A stretch of 64,000 bases of DNA. Source: Asanoa ferruginea. Lineage in GTDB: Bacteria; Actinomycetota; Actinomycetes; Mycobacteriales; Micromonosporaceae. A model generated the notes under the pieces. The model made no database searches. It had not been told where the DNA came from and saw only the letters and a program-made list of their open reading frames with translations. The stretch is from NCBI RefSeq assembly GCF_003387075.1, contig NZ_QUMQ01000001.1, positions 7,068,001 through 7,132,000 on the forward strand. Reading direction: 5' to 3'. Made by a program: the position numbers and the translations under genes. How positions within the stretch are numbered: position 1 is the first letter of the stretch; every line of letters starts with the position of its first letter. Below are positions 33,890-42,052 of the stretch, in pieces.

Positions 33890-35065
33890 GTGACGCGACG
33901 CATCGACACCACCGAGCGAAGGGCCCGCCTGGCCATCCGCCACCGCCTGGCCGGCCCTGCGGCCCACGACCCGGTCGAGGTCACCCGCGGCCTCGTCGTG
34001 CTGCACGCCACCGACCCGGCCACCGTCTACCTGTCCGCTGCGGCGCGACTGCACGCACCGGTGGTCAAGGACATCGAGCACGCGTTGTACGAGGACCGCA
34101 CGCTGATCCGGATGCTCGGCATGCGCCGCACGATGTTCGTCGCGCCGCTGGAGCACGCCCCGATCGTGCAGGCGGCCTGCACCGACGCGATCGCCGTCGT
34201 GCAACGCAAGCTGCTGCTCAAACACCTGGCCGAGGCCGGCCACGACTGTGACGACGAGTGGCTGCGCGACGTCGAGCGCAGCACCCTCGCGGCGCTGGTC
34301 GCCCGCGGCTCGGCGACCGCCGCGCAGCTCGCGGAAGACGAGCCCCGGCTGCGCACCCAACTCTCGATCGACGAAGACAAGAGCTACGGCGCGAAGCCGT
34401 TGATCACGTCGCGGGTGCTCAACCTGCTCTCGATGCAGGGCATGATCGTCCGCGGCCGGCCACGGGGCTCGTGGCTGTCCACACAATACGAATGGGCGCC
34501 GGCTGACAGCTGGGTCGAGGGTGGCCTGCACCGCCACGACGCGGCCGCTGCCCGGGTCGACCTGGCCCGGCTCTGGTTGGCCCGCTTCGGCCCGGCCACC
34601 CCGGCCGACCTCAAGTGGTGGGCCGGCTGGACCGGTGCCCAGGTCAAGGCCGCACTGGCCGCCCTCGACGTCGAAGAGGTCACGCTCGACGGCGGCGAGA
34701 CCGGCGTGGTCCTCGCCGACGACACCGCCCCGGTCGAGTCACCCGACCCGTGGGTGGCGCTGCTACCGGCCCTCGACCCGACCATCATGGGCTGGGTCGG
34801 CCGCGACTGGTATCTGGGGCCGCACGCGCCGGCCCTGTTCGACCGTTCTGGCAACCCCGGCCCGACGATCTGGGCCGACGGCCGTGTGGTCGGCGGCTGG
34901 GCCCAACACGCCGACGGCCACATCGTCCACCGCTTCCTCGAGGAGGTCCCCACGAGCACAAAGAAACGCGTCGCGACGGCCGCCACAGAGCTCGCCGACT
35001 GGCTCGGCGACGTGCGGGTCAAGCCGAAGTTCCGCACGCCGCTCGACCGAGAGCTGTCGGCGTAG
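33890..35065 (+). CDS. Winged-helix DNA-binding domain protein (HTH_42/YcaQ-like)
   Basis: The product has 391 residues and is a member of the HTH_42 (AlkX/YcaQ-like) family, which opens with an RxxLAIRHRLAGPA-like block and contains RMLGMRRTMFVAPLEHAPIV (about 78-97). The region LLSMQGMIVRGRPRGSWLST (about 180-200) and WVALLPALDPTIMGW (about 292) fit too. Some relatives are DNA glycosylases that unhook crosslinks, but this short-form branch is not characterised. GTG 33890 (VTRRID) was chosen; GTG 33866 is an alternative. It shares its promoter region with the divergent ArsR-type regulator. Confidence 0.82.
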   Translation: MTRRIDTTERRARLAIRHRLAGPAAHDPVEVTRGLVVLHATDPATVYLSAAARLHAPVVKDIEHALYEDRTLIRMLGMRRTMFVAPLEHAPIVQAACTDAIAVVQRKLLLKHLAEAGHDCDDEWLRDVERSTLAALVARGSATAAQLAEDEPRLRTQLSIDEDKSYGAKPLITSRVLNLLSMQGMIVRGRPRGSWLSTQYEWAPADSWVEGGLHRHDAAAARVDLARLWLARFGPATPADLKWWAGWTGAQVKAALAALDVEEVTLDGGETGVVLADDTAPVESPDPWVALLPALDPTIMGWVGRDWYLGPHAPALFDRSGNPGPTIWADGRVVGGWAQHADGHIVHRFLEEVPTSTKKRVATAATELADWLGDVRVKPKFRTPLDRELSA

Positions 35066-35334
35066 GTCCGCCGCAGCCCGGCTGCCTCGCTGCACCGCGG
35101 CCTTCGTCCGCGGCGGCCCAGCTACGCCTTGCCGCATCGCGGCTTTGACCCGCAGCCAGGCCGCCGCTCGGCGAAGCGCGCACCGCAGCCCTGGCGCGCC
35201 GGGAGCTTGCCGGCTCGGGCGCGGCACGCCCGGATTCGGCCCGGCCTGGGCCACGAAACAGGACGGACTATGACCGGTTGACGTAGGCCAGCACCGCGAG
35301 CACTCGGCGATGCCCGCTGACGAAGCAACCCCGG

Positions 35335-36303
35335 CTAGGGGGTACGGCGGGCCCGGGCGGCCCAGATCGCGTACGCCGGATCGCGGTCGAGGTTGTGCCG
35401 GTCGCGGTCGTAGCGGCGGGTGGTGCGCGGGTCGGCGTGCCCCATCGCGTCCTGCACGTCTTCGAGGGCGACCCCCTCGGCGCGGGCGGTGGTCGCGAAC
35501 GCGTGCCGCAGCGAGTGCGGTGAGAGCCGCTCGGCCGCCGGGATGCCGGCGGCGATGGCCATCCGGCGGACCAGGCGGAACACGGCGTGCCGGTCGAGCC
35601 GCCCGCCCGACGCGGTGGCCAGCAGTGGCCCGGCCAGCACGCCGACGTTGACGCCGGCCGCCGCGGCCCGCTCGGTCAGGTAAGCGTCGACCGCCGCTGC
35701 CGTGCCGGGAGTCAGCGCCCGGCGGCGGTGCTTGCCGCCCTTGCCGGTGAACCGGATGCTGCGGTGGCCGCGCTCCTCCCCCAGGTCGGTGACGTCGAGC
35801 GAGACGAGTTCGCCGACGCGCAGGCCGAGGTCGGCCAGCAGGGCCAGCGCGGCCCTGGTGCGGGCGGCGGTCGGGCCGGTCGCGGCGGCGGCCGCGCGCA
35901 GCAGGGCGTCGACCTCCTGCGGTGTCAGCCCGATGGTCGCCGAGTGGTCGCGGTCGACGCGGGGGCGGTCGGCGCCGGAGACCGGGTTGGCGTCGAGGGC
36001 GCGGAGCTTGACCAGGAAGTCGTACCAGCTCGACAGCGCCGACATCTTGCGCGCCACCGTGGTCGGCGCGGCGGTCTCCTCGACCTCGCGGGCGTAGGTG
36101 TTGACGTCGAGGAACGTCGCCGCGAGCGGGTCGAGACCGTGGGCGTCGCACCAGGCCAGCCAGCGGGTCACGTCACGGCGGTAGGCGGAGCGGGTGTGCG
36201 GCGAGAGCCGGCGGTTGGCGAGCCACGCGTCGGTGAACTCGCCCGCGCCGCCGGCACGCGACGCCGGCACGCCACCGAGGCCGGCCGGCACGAGCGAGGT
36301 CAC
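35335..36303 (-). CDS. Tyrosine recombinase/integrase
   Basis: This 322-residue site-specific recombinase has a full active site: R162 (LGLRVGEL), K188 (TGKGGKH), H263 and R266 (HSLRHAFA), H289 (MGHADP) and the nucleophile Y298 (RRYDRD). An N-terminal SAM-like DNA-binding domain is at about 20-105. The size and layout resemble XerC/XerD, but it stands alone without phage or plasmid genes. No att-like direct repeats were recognised beside it. It could be a Xer-type housekeeping enzyme or a relic integrase; I lean slightly to the latter because the C-terminal tail is unlike XerD. Confidence 0.88.
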   Translation of the reverse strand: MTSLVPAGLGGVPASRAGGAGEFTDAWLANRRLSPHTRSAYRRDVTRWLAWCDAHGLDPLAATFLDVNTYAREVEETAAPTTVARKMSALSSWYDFLVKLRALDANPVSGADRPRVDRDHSATIGLTPQEVDALLRAAAAATGPTAARTRAALALLADLGLRVGELVSLDVTDLGEERGHRSIRFTGKGGKHRRRALTPGTAAAVDAYLTERAAAAGVNVGVLAGPLLATASGGRLDRHAVFRLVRRMAIAAGIPAAERLSPHSLRHAFATTARAEGVALEDVQDAMGHADPRTTRRYDRDRHNLDRDPAYAIWAARARRTP

Positions 36304-36312
36304 GCGGTGACG

Positions 36313-37128
36313 CTAGAGCGCGGGTGCCGGCGCGGGCGGGCGGCGCGCCGCGCCCGTCGCGAACTTCGCCGGCGTCGTGCCGAGGTAGCGACGGAACGTG
36401 CGGGTCAGGTGCGCCTGGTCGTAGAAACCGGCGTTCGTAGCCACGGCCGCGGCCGGCTGGCCGGCGAGCAGCAGCGCCCGGGCCCGGTCGACACGCCGGC
36501 CGACCAGGTAGGCGTGCGGCGGCAGGCCGAACTCGGCGGTGAACGCGCGGACCAGGTGGGTCGGGTGGGCGCTCAGCCGGTCGGCCGCCGCGTCCAGCGT
36601 CAGGCCGCTGGTCACGTGGGCGTCGAGCAGGTCGCGCAGGTCGCGGGCCAGCCGCCGGGGCGGCGGTGCGGGCCGCGCCTTGCCGAGGTGGTCGTGCAGG
36701 CGCTCGACGACCAGCGCCAGGCGGCTCTCCGCGTGCAATTCCTCGCCCGGGCCGTCGAGGGCCCGGTGTAGCTGGCCGACCCGGCGGCGCAGCAGCGGAT
36801 CGGCGAAGGCCGGATGGTCGACCGCGGCGCCGACCAGGTCGAGGCCCACGACACCGGCGTCGAGGTAGAGGACCCGTTTGACGAAGCCGCCGGGGGTAGC
36901 GGACCGCCCGTCGTGCGGCACGTGCGGCGGCAGCAGGGTGACCTGGTCGCCGACCGCGCCGTGGCCGTGCCGGTCGAGGTCGTAGCGGATCGCGCCGTCG
37001 TCGACCACGAGCAGCGTCCAGGCGTCGTGGGTGTGCAGCGGGTAGGCGTGCGTGACGAACCGGGCGTGCAGCACCTCGGCGACGCCGGGCACCGCCGGTC
37101 GCCAGGCCCGCAGCCGCTGGCCGTCCAT
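36313..37128 (-). CDS. AraC family transcriptional regulator
   Basis: The product has 271 residues. An N-terminal cupin-like AraC binding domain contains YPLHTHDAWTLLVVDDG and LLPPHVPHDGR. The C-terminal domain holds two helix-turn-helix motifs (LTLDAAADRLSAHPTHLVRAF and PAAAVATNAGFYDQAHLTRTF, ending RRYLGTTPAKF). It is divergent from the DUF2000 gene 50 bases away, which it probably regulates. The inducer is unknown. Confidence 0.9.
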   Translation of the reverse strand: MDGQRLRAWRPAVPGVAEVLHARFVTHAYPLHTHDAWTLLVVDDGAIRYDLDRHGHGAVGDQVTLLPPHVPHDGRSATPGGFVKRVLYLDAGVVGLDLVGAAVDHPAFADPLLRRRVGQLHRALDGPGEELHAESRLALVVERLHDHLGKARPAPPPRRLARDLRDLLDAHVTSGLTLDAAADRLSAHPTHLVRAFTAEFGLPPHAYLVGRRVDRARALLLAGQPAAAVATNAGFYDQAHLTRTFRRYLGTTPAKFATGAARRPPAPAPAL

Positions 37129-37178
37129 GTCAGGAACGTACAAGACCGGGCCCCGCCGCGGCCGGCACGCTGGGCGGC

Positions 37179-37589
37179 ATGAGGTTCGACACGAAGATCG
37201 CCGTGCTGCTCCGCGACGACCTGGCACCCTGGCAGCGGCTCAACGTGACCGCGTTCCTGGTCAGCGGGATCGCCGGCACGAGACCGGAAACCATCGGCCA
37301 ACCGTACGCGGACGCGGACGGCACCCCCTACCTGCCGATGTTCCGCCAACCGGTGATGGTCTTCGCCGGTGACGCCGCCCTGCTCACCGCGGCCCGGGAG
37401 CGGGCGCTGCGCCGCGGTCTGGTCCCGGCGGTGTTCACCGCGGACCTGTTCGCGACCGGCAACGACGCCGACAACCGGGCGGCGGTCGCCGCCGTCCACG
37501 CCGACAAGCTCGACCTGGTCGGCCTGGCGATCTACGGCCCCCGCGGCGACGTCGACAAGGTCGTCAAGGGCGCGGCGCTGCACCCTTAG
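37179..37589 (+). CDS. DUF2000 family protein
   Basis: This 136-residue protein belongs to the DUF2000 family, with KIAVLLRDDLAPWQRLNVTAFLVSGIAG near the N-terminus and a later strand DKLDLVGLAIYGPRGDVDKVVKGAALHP. The fold is related to peptidyl-tRNA hydrolase-like proteins, but no activity is established. The gene is divergent from the AraC regulator, a common pairing that suggests inducible control. Confidence 0.82.
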   Translation: MRFDTKIAVLLRDDLAPWQRLNVTAFLVSGIAGTRPETIGQPYADADGTPYLPMFRQPVMVFAGDAALLTAARERALRRGLVPAVFTADLFATGNDADNRAAVAAVHADKLDLVGLAIYGPRGDVDKVVKGAALHP

Positions 37590-37606
37590 GCCGCGCTCGG
37601 CTCTGC

Positions 37607-38167
37607 TCACTTTGTCCGCGCCCTCACGTGCATCCGCTCCCCTTGCGGCCCGAACAGGCTCAGCACCTCGGCCGGCTGGTCGTAGGGATTGGTGATCCCG
37701 TGCGGGGTCCGGGTGTCGAACTCGGCGACCTCGCCCTCCTCGATCGTCAGGTCGTGTTCGCCGAGTTCCAGCCGCACCCGGCCGGAGAGGACGTAGAACC
37801 ACTCGTACCCCTCATGCGTCTGAAGGTCATAGCCCTGCGGCGCGTAACGGGCCGGGATGATCTGTTTGAACGCCTGCATCCCGCCGGGTCGCCGGCTCAG
37901 CGGCAGCCAGGTGATCTCGCCCCGGCGGATCGGCCGCGGATGCACGCGCGGGTCACCGGTCTCGGGCGCGCCGACCAACTCGTCGAGCGGCACCTGGTGG
38001 ACGCGGGCCAGCGGCAGCAACAGCTCCAGCGTGGGCTTGCGCTGCCCGGCCTCCAGCCGCGACAGGGTGCTGACCGAGATGCCGGTCGCCGCGGACAGCT
38101 CGGCCAGGGTGGCGCCGCGCTGCCGGCGCAGCGCCCGGAGCCGTTCACCGACGTTGTTGGGGTCCAT
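37607..38167 (-). CDS. XRE-family regulator with C-terminal cupin
   Basis: The product has 186 residues: an N-terminal helix-turn-helix (VGERLRALRRQRGATLAELS, then GISVSTLSRLEAGQRKP) and a C-terminal cupin barrel (residues 105-175, YDLQTHEGYEWFYVLSGRVRLELG, then GEVAEFDTRTPHGITNP). Such HTH-cupin proteins are usually local repressors that sense a small molecule through the cupin. It is divergent from the flavin oxidoreductase gene; the 68-bp gap carries a TTGCC-N5-GGCAA operator-like site that it probably binds. Confidence 0.9.
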   Translation of the reverse strand: MDPNNVGERLRALRRQRGATLAELSAATGISVSTLSRLEAGQRKPTLELLLPLARVHQVPLDELVGAPETGDPRVHPRPIRRGEITWLPLSRRPGGMQAFKQIIPARYAPQGYDLQTHEGYEWFYVLSGRVRLELGEHDLTIEEGEVAEFDTRTPHGITNPYDQPAEVLSLFGPQGERMHVRARTK

Positions 38168-38177
38168 GCCATAAAAT

Positions 38178-38203
38178 TTGCCAGAACGGCAACGAAAATT
38201 GCC
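38178..38203. promoter_or_regulatory. Operator-like inverted repeat TTGCC-N5-GGCAA
   Basis: TTGCC at 38178-38182 and GGCAA at 38188-38192 form an inverted repeat; another TTGCC lies at 38199-38203, 21 bases (two helix turns) from the first. The AT-rich site sits between the XRE-cupin regulator and the oxidoreductase. It is the natural target of the regulator; binding is inferred. Confidence 0.55.
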
Positions 38204-38235
38204 AATCTTCGCGAGGGTGGAGCACCGTCGACGGC

Positions 38236-39159
38236 ATGGAAACCTATGACGTGATCATCGTCGGCGGCGGCCCCGCCGGGCTGGCCGGCGCCCTCACCCT
38301 GGCCCGCGCCCGCCGCAGCGTGTTGGTGATCGACAACGGCACACCCCGCAACGCGGCCGCCGGCCACGTGCACAACTACCTCACCCGCGACGGCACGCCG
38401 CCCGCGGAACTGCTCGCCCTCGGCCGCGCCGAGGTGGCCGGCTACGGCGGCCTGTTCGTCACGGGTACGGCCACCGCCGCCAAGGCCTCCGACGCCGGTT
38501 TCACCGTGACGCTCGACGACGGCCGGCTGCTCGGCGCCCGCCGACTGCTGGTGACTACCGGCCTGACCGACGAACTGCCCGACATCCCGGGCCTGGCCGG
38601 GCGGCTCGGCGACGACGTGCTGCACTGCCCCTACTGCCACGGGTGGGAGGTCCGCGACCAGGCGATCGGCATCATCGCCACCACGCCGATGGTGGCGCAC
38701 CAGGCCCTGTTGTGGCGCCAGTGGACCGACGACCTCGTGGTCATCCTCAATGGACAGCCGGGTCCGACCGAAGAGGAAGCCGCCCAACTCAAAGCCCGCG
38801 GCGTCAAACTCATCGACGACCGGATCACGCGCCTCGACCCCGACCGCACCGCCCACCTGGCCGGCGGCACCACGCTGACCCGCGACGCGTGGGTCGCCGC
38901 CACCCGGATGGTCGCCCGCGACGGCCTGCTCACCGACCTGGGCGCCGAGATCGAGCCGGTGAGGATGGGCGACCACGTGATCGGCACGGCGGTCAAGGCC
39001 GACCCCAACGGCGCGACGACCGTCCCCGGAGTCTGGGTCGCGGGCAACATCTCCGACCTGCGCGCCCAGGTCATCGTCAGCGCAGCTGAGGGCCTGACGG
39101 CCGGCGCGATGATCAACGCCGACCTGGCGATGGAGGACGCCCGCCTCGCTATGGGCTGA
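38236..39159 (+). CDS. NAD(P)/FAD-dependent oxidoreductase, thioredoxin reductase-like
   Basis: The product has 307 residues. An N-terminal FAD-binding Rossmann motif (YDVIIVGGGPAGLAGALTLARA, GxGxxG) is followed by a CPYC redox pair in HCPYCHGWEV at about residue 134-137, and a C-terminal FAD block with TVPGVWVAGNISDLRAQV. The cysteine arrangement is that of bacterial thioredoxin reductase-like enzymes. The usual second nucleotide-binding motif is weak, so it may be a ferredoxin- or F420-type variant or a low-molecular-weight thiol reductase. It overlaps the 3' end of the next convergent gene by 11 bases. The divergent XRE-cupin protein likely regulates it. Confidence 0.88.
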   Translation: METYDVIIVGGGPAGLAGALTLARARRSVLVIDNGTPRNAAAGHVHNYLTRDGTPPAELLALGRAEVAGYGGLFVTGTATAAKASDAGFTVTLDDGRLLGARRLLVTTGLTDELPDIPGLAGRLGDDVLHCPYCHGWEVRDQAIGIIATTPMVAHQALLWRQWTDDLVVILNGQPGPTEEEAAQLKARGVKLIDDRITRLDPDRTAHLAGGTTLTRDAWVAATRMVARDGLLTDLGAEIEPVRMGDHVIGTAVKADPNGATTVPGVWVAGNISDLRAQVIVSAAEGLTAGAMINADLAMEDARLAMG

Positions 39160-39826
39160 CCGACCGCAGCAGGCTCAGGTCGTCCCAGCCGTCGACGACG
39201 TCGCCGAACCCGCGTGCCCGCGCGAGCCGTTCGAGCTCGGTGAACCACGCCGACGGAGGCTCGGCGATCAGCCGCTCGGCCGTCCACGGCGCGGGCAGCG
39301 GATAACGCTCGAGCTCCCAGCGCAGATATTTGTTGTAGGGCCGGACCCGCCCGTGCAGCGCGAACAGCGTCCACAGCAGCCACGGCCCGGCCTCGATCTC
39401 GTCGAGCCGGGCCAGGTCGGCATGCCCGTCCCGGCGACTCTTCGCGGCCCGGTAGACGAAGTTGATATAGCCGTCGAGCTGTTCACGCACGAACGCGTCC
39501 ACTTCGGCCGGCGCCAGCGTGGCCTGTGCTTCCACCAGCGAAGAGATCCGACCGCCAAGACGATCAAGAAGGACAACCGCGCCACGGTACGCGTAGCGCG
39601 CCCACCGATCGGACACGTCGGCCAGTTCGTCGACGGTCAGGACGGCCGTGTCCAGTGCCGGCGTCAGCGAGGTGACCCACCGGCCGTCGTGTTCCGGCAC
39701 GACCACGAAGACGTCATGGTCGGAGTGCGGGCCGGCCGTACCGCGCGCCTGCGACCCCGACAGGATCAGGCCCACCACGCCCGGGTCGGCCTCCGCACGG
39801 GCGAGCAGTTCCTCGTACGCGCTCAC
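39149..39826 (-). CDS. Nucleotidyltransferase domain protein
   Basis: This 225-residue protein has the polymerase-beta type nucleotidyltransferase motif GLILSGSQARGTAGPHSDHDVFVVV (GS-x10-DxD, about residues 20-44), where the aspartates bind metal and NTP. The C-terminal helical half (TLFALHGRVRPYNKYLRWEL) matches proteins related to aminoglycoside adenylyltransferases, but substrate and resistance function cannot be claimed. The GTG start overlaps the stop of the kinase gene (GTGA), so the two are co-translated. Confidence 0.8.
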   Translation of the reverse strand: MSAYEELLARAEADPGVVGLILSGSQARGTAGPHSDHDVFVVVPEHDGRWVTSLTPALDTAVLTVDELADVSDRWARYAYRGAVVLLDRLGGRISSLVEAQATLAPAEVDAFVREQLDGYINFVYRAAKSRRDGHADLARLDEIEAGPWLLWTLFALHGRVRPYNKYLRWELERYPLPAPWTAERLIAEPPSAWFTELERLARARGFGDVVDGWDDLSLLRSVSP

Positions 39827-40365
39827 CGGTCGAACCGCGGCAGGGTCGGCCAGCGCTGGCTCGCCCACTCCAGCCAACTGCCGACGCCGGGCGGCGGGTC
39901 CGGAATCGGCGCGTAGGCCAGCTCCTCCGGGGTCGGCGGGTGAAAGGACGCCAGGTAGAGATCGTGGTCGGCGTCGGTCATCGGAAAGGTCGACCCGGGC
40001 ATCTCGATCCACCGGCGGCTTGCCCGGGCCCGGCGCTCGTCCTCACCGATCTCGAGATAGGCCAGCTCGAACCGGCCGCCGGCGATCTCGGCGACAGCCC
40101 GGATCGCGTAGCGCTCCTCACTCGACCAGCACCCGAAATCCAGAATGACGGAAGCCCCGCTGCGCAGCACCTCGTGCGCGGTCCAGATCATCCGCCCTTC
40201 GAGGATGTCGCGGCGCCCGCCGGCATCGTTGTGCTGAAACAGCGGCGCCATCCAGTCGTCGGGCGTGAGCCGCAGGACCCGATGCTCGTCGGCAACCCGC
40301 TTCGCCAGCGTCGTCTTCCCCGACCCCGGGAGCCCCACGGTCAGCAGCAACGTAGGTCGGATCAT
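39823..40365 (-). CDS. P-loop kinase-like ATP-binding protein
   Basis: The product has 180 residues with Walker A GLPGSGKTT close to the N-terminus, then LRLTPDDWMAPLF and VILDFGCWSSEERY, where an Asp pair may position substrate and metal. C-terminal sequence contains EERRARASRRW-like arginines (DERRARASRRWIE) of the lid region. This resembles zeta-toxin/chloramphenicol phosphotransferase-type small-molecule kinases (AAA_33). ATG 40365 was chosen; GTG 40380 is an alternative. It is coupled to the nucleotidyltransferase gene, which may act on the same substrate. Confidence 0.8.
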   Translation of the reverse strand: MIRPTLLLTVGLPGSGKTTLAKRVADEHRVLRLTPDDWMAPLFQHNDAGGRRDILEGRMIWTAHEVLRSGASVILDFGCWSSEERYAIRAVAEIAGGRFELAYLEIGEDERRARASRRWIEMPGSTFPMTDADHDLYLASFHPPTPEELAYAPIPDPPPGVGSWLEWASQRWPTLPRFDR

Positions 40366-40414
40366 CAACGGCACCCGCACAGTGTCGCCTGCCAGCGTCG
40401 CCCCACCAATCCAT

Positions 40415-40591
40415 TTCCGTCGTCAGAACTCACTGCAGGACATCGTCTACGTAGGACTGAGCGCCGGCAGCCTGGTGCTGACCCCGCGCGTCGGGCCAGA
40501 GTTCGCCGACGACCGCATGCCCGGGCTCGTCGACTTCTCCATCTTCCCGCACCTCACCGAGGGGACCTGGACGCTCTTCCCCGCGCCATAA
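40415..40591 (+). pseudogene. Peptidase E (S51) remnant
   Basis: The frame ending at TAA 40589-40591 reads DIVYVGLSAGSLVLTPRVGPEF and then MPGLVDFSIFPHLTE. This is the nucleophile elbow (GxSAGS) and following block of the S51 dipeptidase E family. The first 120 or so residues and the C-terminal strand are absent, and there is no start codon with a ribosome site. It is therefore a fragment of a gene, not a functional peptidase. Confidence 0.72.
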
Positions 40592-40608
40592 CGGCACCCA
40601 GACCCCGG

Positions 40609-40634
40609 TACAACATAACGGTCATTATGGTGTA
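40609..40634. repeat. AT-rich 26-bp palindrome
   Basis: TACAACATAA-CGGTCA-TTATGGTGTA has arms of ten bases with one mismatch. It lies 17 bases after the peptidase remnant and 25 bases before a larger palindrome. The composition is strikingly AT-rich for this genome. It may be an operator or the trace of a lost mobile element. Confidence 0.6.
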
Positions 40635-40659
40635 GCCCGTTTTTGGGCGGAGCACACCC

Positions 40660-40707
40660 GATCCGAATTACTGGATTACCGGTATTAATAATCCAGTAAT
40701 CCGGATC
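40660..40707. repeat. AT-rich hairpin, 19-bp arms with one mismatch
   Basis: The arms 40660-40678 and 40689-40707 share GATCCGRATTACTGGATTA as inverted copies with 18 of 19 bases matched, around a 10-base loop CCGGTATTAA. No U-run follows, so a normal terminator is not indicated. It could be a cruciform, a regulator site, or an end of a small mobile element. The DGPF promoter motif starts 19 bases later. Confidence 0.75.
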
Positions 40708-40725
40708 AGGATTCGTTGGGCGCAG

Positions 40726-40751
40726 CGTCGTATCCGGGGCGGGTCGTTCGT
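40726..40751 (+). promoter_or_regulatory. Candidate ECF42-type promoter of second DGPF gene
   Basis: CGTCG (40726-40730) and TCGTTCGT (40744-40751) are spaced exactly as the TGTCC and TCGTTCGT blocks before the DGPF gene at 1251. Start codon distance is 55 bases. Shared spacing and sequence suggest control by an ECF42-type sigma factor; candidates in the window are at 1592 and 46507. Confidence 0.5.
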
Positions 40752-40805
40752 AGAACAGATGAGAGGCTGCCGGAGTGGGCCGCCAGGACTAGGGAGTCAT
40801 GAGAG

Positions 40806-41177
40806 ATGACGCGGTATCTGATCTCGTTCAATGACGGCGCGATGGATCACATCCCCGCCGAGGACATGCCTGACGTGGGCAAGGCCTCGCACGAGGTGGT
40901 CCGGGAGGCCATCAGCGCCGGGGTGTGGGTGTTCGGCATCGGAGTCGAACGGCAGCAGGCGAGCATCGTGGGCACGGACGGCATGATCACCGACGGCCCG
41001 TTCCCGGAGACCAAAGAGGTCATCGGCGGGTTCTCGGTCATCGACGTCGCCTCGCGCGAAGAGGCGCTGGAGTGGGCCGCCAAGATCGCCGTCAGTTGTC
41101 GCTGTGCGCAGGAGGTTCGGGTGATCATGCCGGACCCCGAATCGGAAGCGATTCTGCGCGAGGTTGACGGGCGCTGA
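40806..41177 (+). CDS. YCII-related (DGPF) protein, orphan copy
   Basis: The product has 123 residues with the diagnostic ITDGPFPETKEVIGGFSVID (about 57-76). Unlike the copy at 1251 it has no sigma factor beside it. The DGPF family is typically expressed under ECF42 control and its promoter-like motif matches that of the other copy. Two cysteines (VSCRCAQEV) at the C-terminus are unusual. No enzymatic role is known. Confidence 0.85.
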   Translation: MTRYLISFNDGAMDHIPAEDMPDVGKASHEVVREAISAGVWVFGIGVERQQASIVGTDGMITDGPFPETKEVIGGFSVIDVASREEALEWAAKIAVSCRCAQEVRVIMPDPESEAILREVDGR

Positions 41178-41187
41178 ACGCCTCGGG

Positions 41188-42009
41188 TCAGAGCCGGATC
41201 AGGTCGGCGATCTCCTCCGGCAGGCCCGGCGAATAGAAGATGTGGCCCATCCCGGGCACCACGTGCAGGTGGGCGCCCGGGATGGCGGCCGCCAGGGCCT
41301 CGCCGTGTGCGAGCGGGAAGACCGGGTCCTGGTCGCCGTGCACGATCGTCGTCGGGGCGGTGATCGACGACAGCGGGGCGAGCCGGTCGGGTGCGAACGT
41401 CCGGCCGGCCCGGTCGTGGTTCCTGGCCGCGGCCGGGTCGGTGGCCCGCGCCCACGCCCGCTCGAGCATCGCGCGGGCGCCCGGCTCGTCGAACGGCCGG
41501 ACCGGCCCGTTGAAGACCCGGAACAGCTCGACGTCGGACTCCACCCCGGGCGCCAGGCCCGCGGCCAGGTGCGCCAGAAACTCCGGTGCCGGCGGCGGTA
41601 AGTCGCCCGACCGATTACCCATCGGCGAGCTGGTCAGCAGCGTCAGGGACCGGACCCGGCCCGGCGCGTGCACGCCCAACCATTGCGCGATCATGCCGCC
41701 CATGGACATGCCGGCCACGTGGGCGGTCGCCAGCCCGTGGCCGTCGAGCACCGCCAGGCAGTCGGCGGCCAGGTCGGCCAGCGCGTACGGCTGGGCATCG
41801 AAGTCGACGACGCTCGACCGGCCGGTGTCGCGGTGGTCGAACCGGATCACCTGGGCGCCGCGCTCGACGAGCCGGATGACCAGCGCGTCGGGGCAGGTGA
41901 TGCCCTGCGCGGCCGACCCCATGATCAGCAGCACCGGCGGGTGGTCGGGATCGCCGATGCGTTCGGTCCACAGCCGCAGCCCGCCGGCGGTCACGAAGGT
42001 CTCCACCAT
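41188..42009 (-). CDS. Alpha/beta hydrolase
   Basis: The product has 273 residues with a complete alpha/beta-hydrolase triad: nucleophile GMSMGG (Ser, about 98), Asp in HGDQDPVFP (about 224) and His in PGMGHIFY (about 250). The oxyanion region is LLIMGSAAQG and the early strand FDHRDTGRSS is typical of the proline-iminopeptidase/haloperoxidase-like group. It probably acts in the cytosol; the substrate is unknown. Its 3' end faces the DGPF gene. Confidence 0.87.
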   Translation of the reverse strand: MVETFVTAGGLRLWTERIGDPDHPPVLLIMGSAAQGITCPDALVIRLVERGAQVIRFDHRDTGRSSVVDFDAQPYALADLAADCLAVLDGHGLATAHVAGMSMGGMIAQWLGVHAPGRVRSLTLLTSSPMGNRSGDLPPPAPEFLAHLAAGLAPGVESDVELFRVFNGPVRPFDEPGARAMLERAWARATDPAAARNHDRAGRTFAPDRLAPLSSITAPTTIVHGDQDPVFPLAHGEALAAAIPGAHLHVVPGMGHIFYSPGLPEEIADLIRL

Positions 42010-42052
42010 GGGCAGGACCGTAGTGTCGCGCCCGGCGGCCGGGCCACCGATA

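Noticed and set aside
35066-35334. Possible gene or att site between the winged-helix gene and the integrase
   Set aside because: No frame with a family signature, and I found no direct repeats that could be att sites.
35335-36303. Integrase marking an integrative element
   Set aside because: No excisionase, replication or transfer genes, and no tRNA or attachment repeats next to it.
39149-40365. Antibiotic-resistance or toxin-antitoxin pair
   Set aside because: A nucleotidyltransferase and a P-loop kinase are coupled, but neither has the specific motifs of a known MNT/HEPN or zeta/epsilon system.
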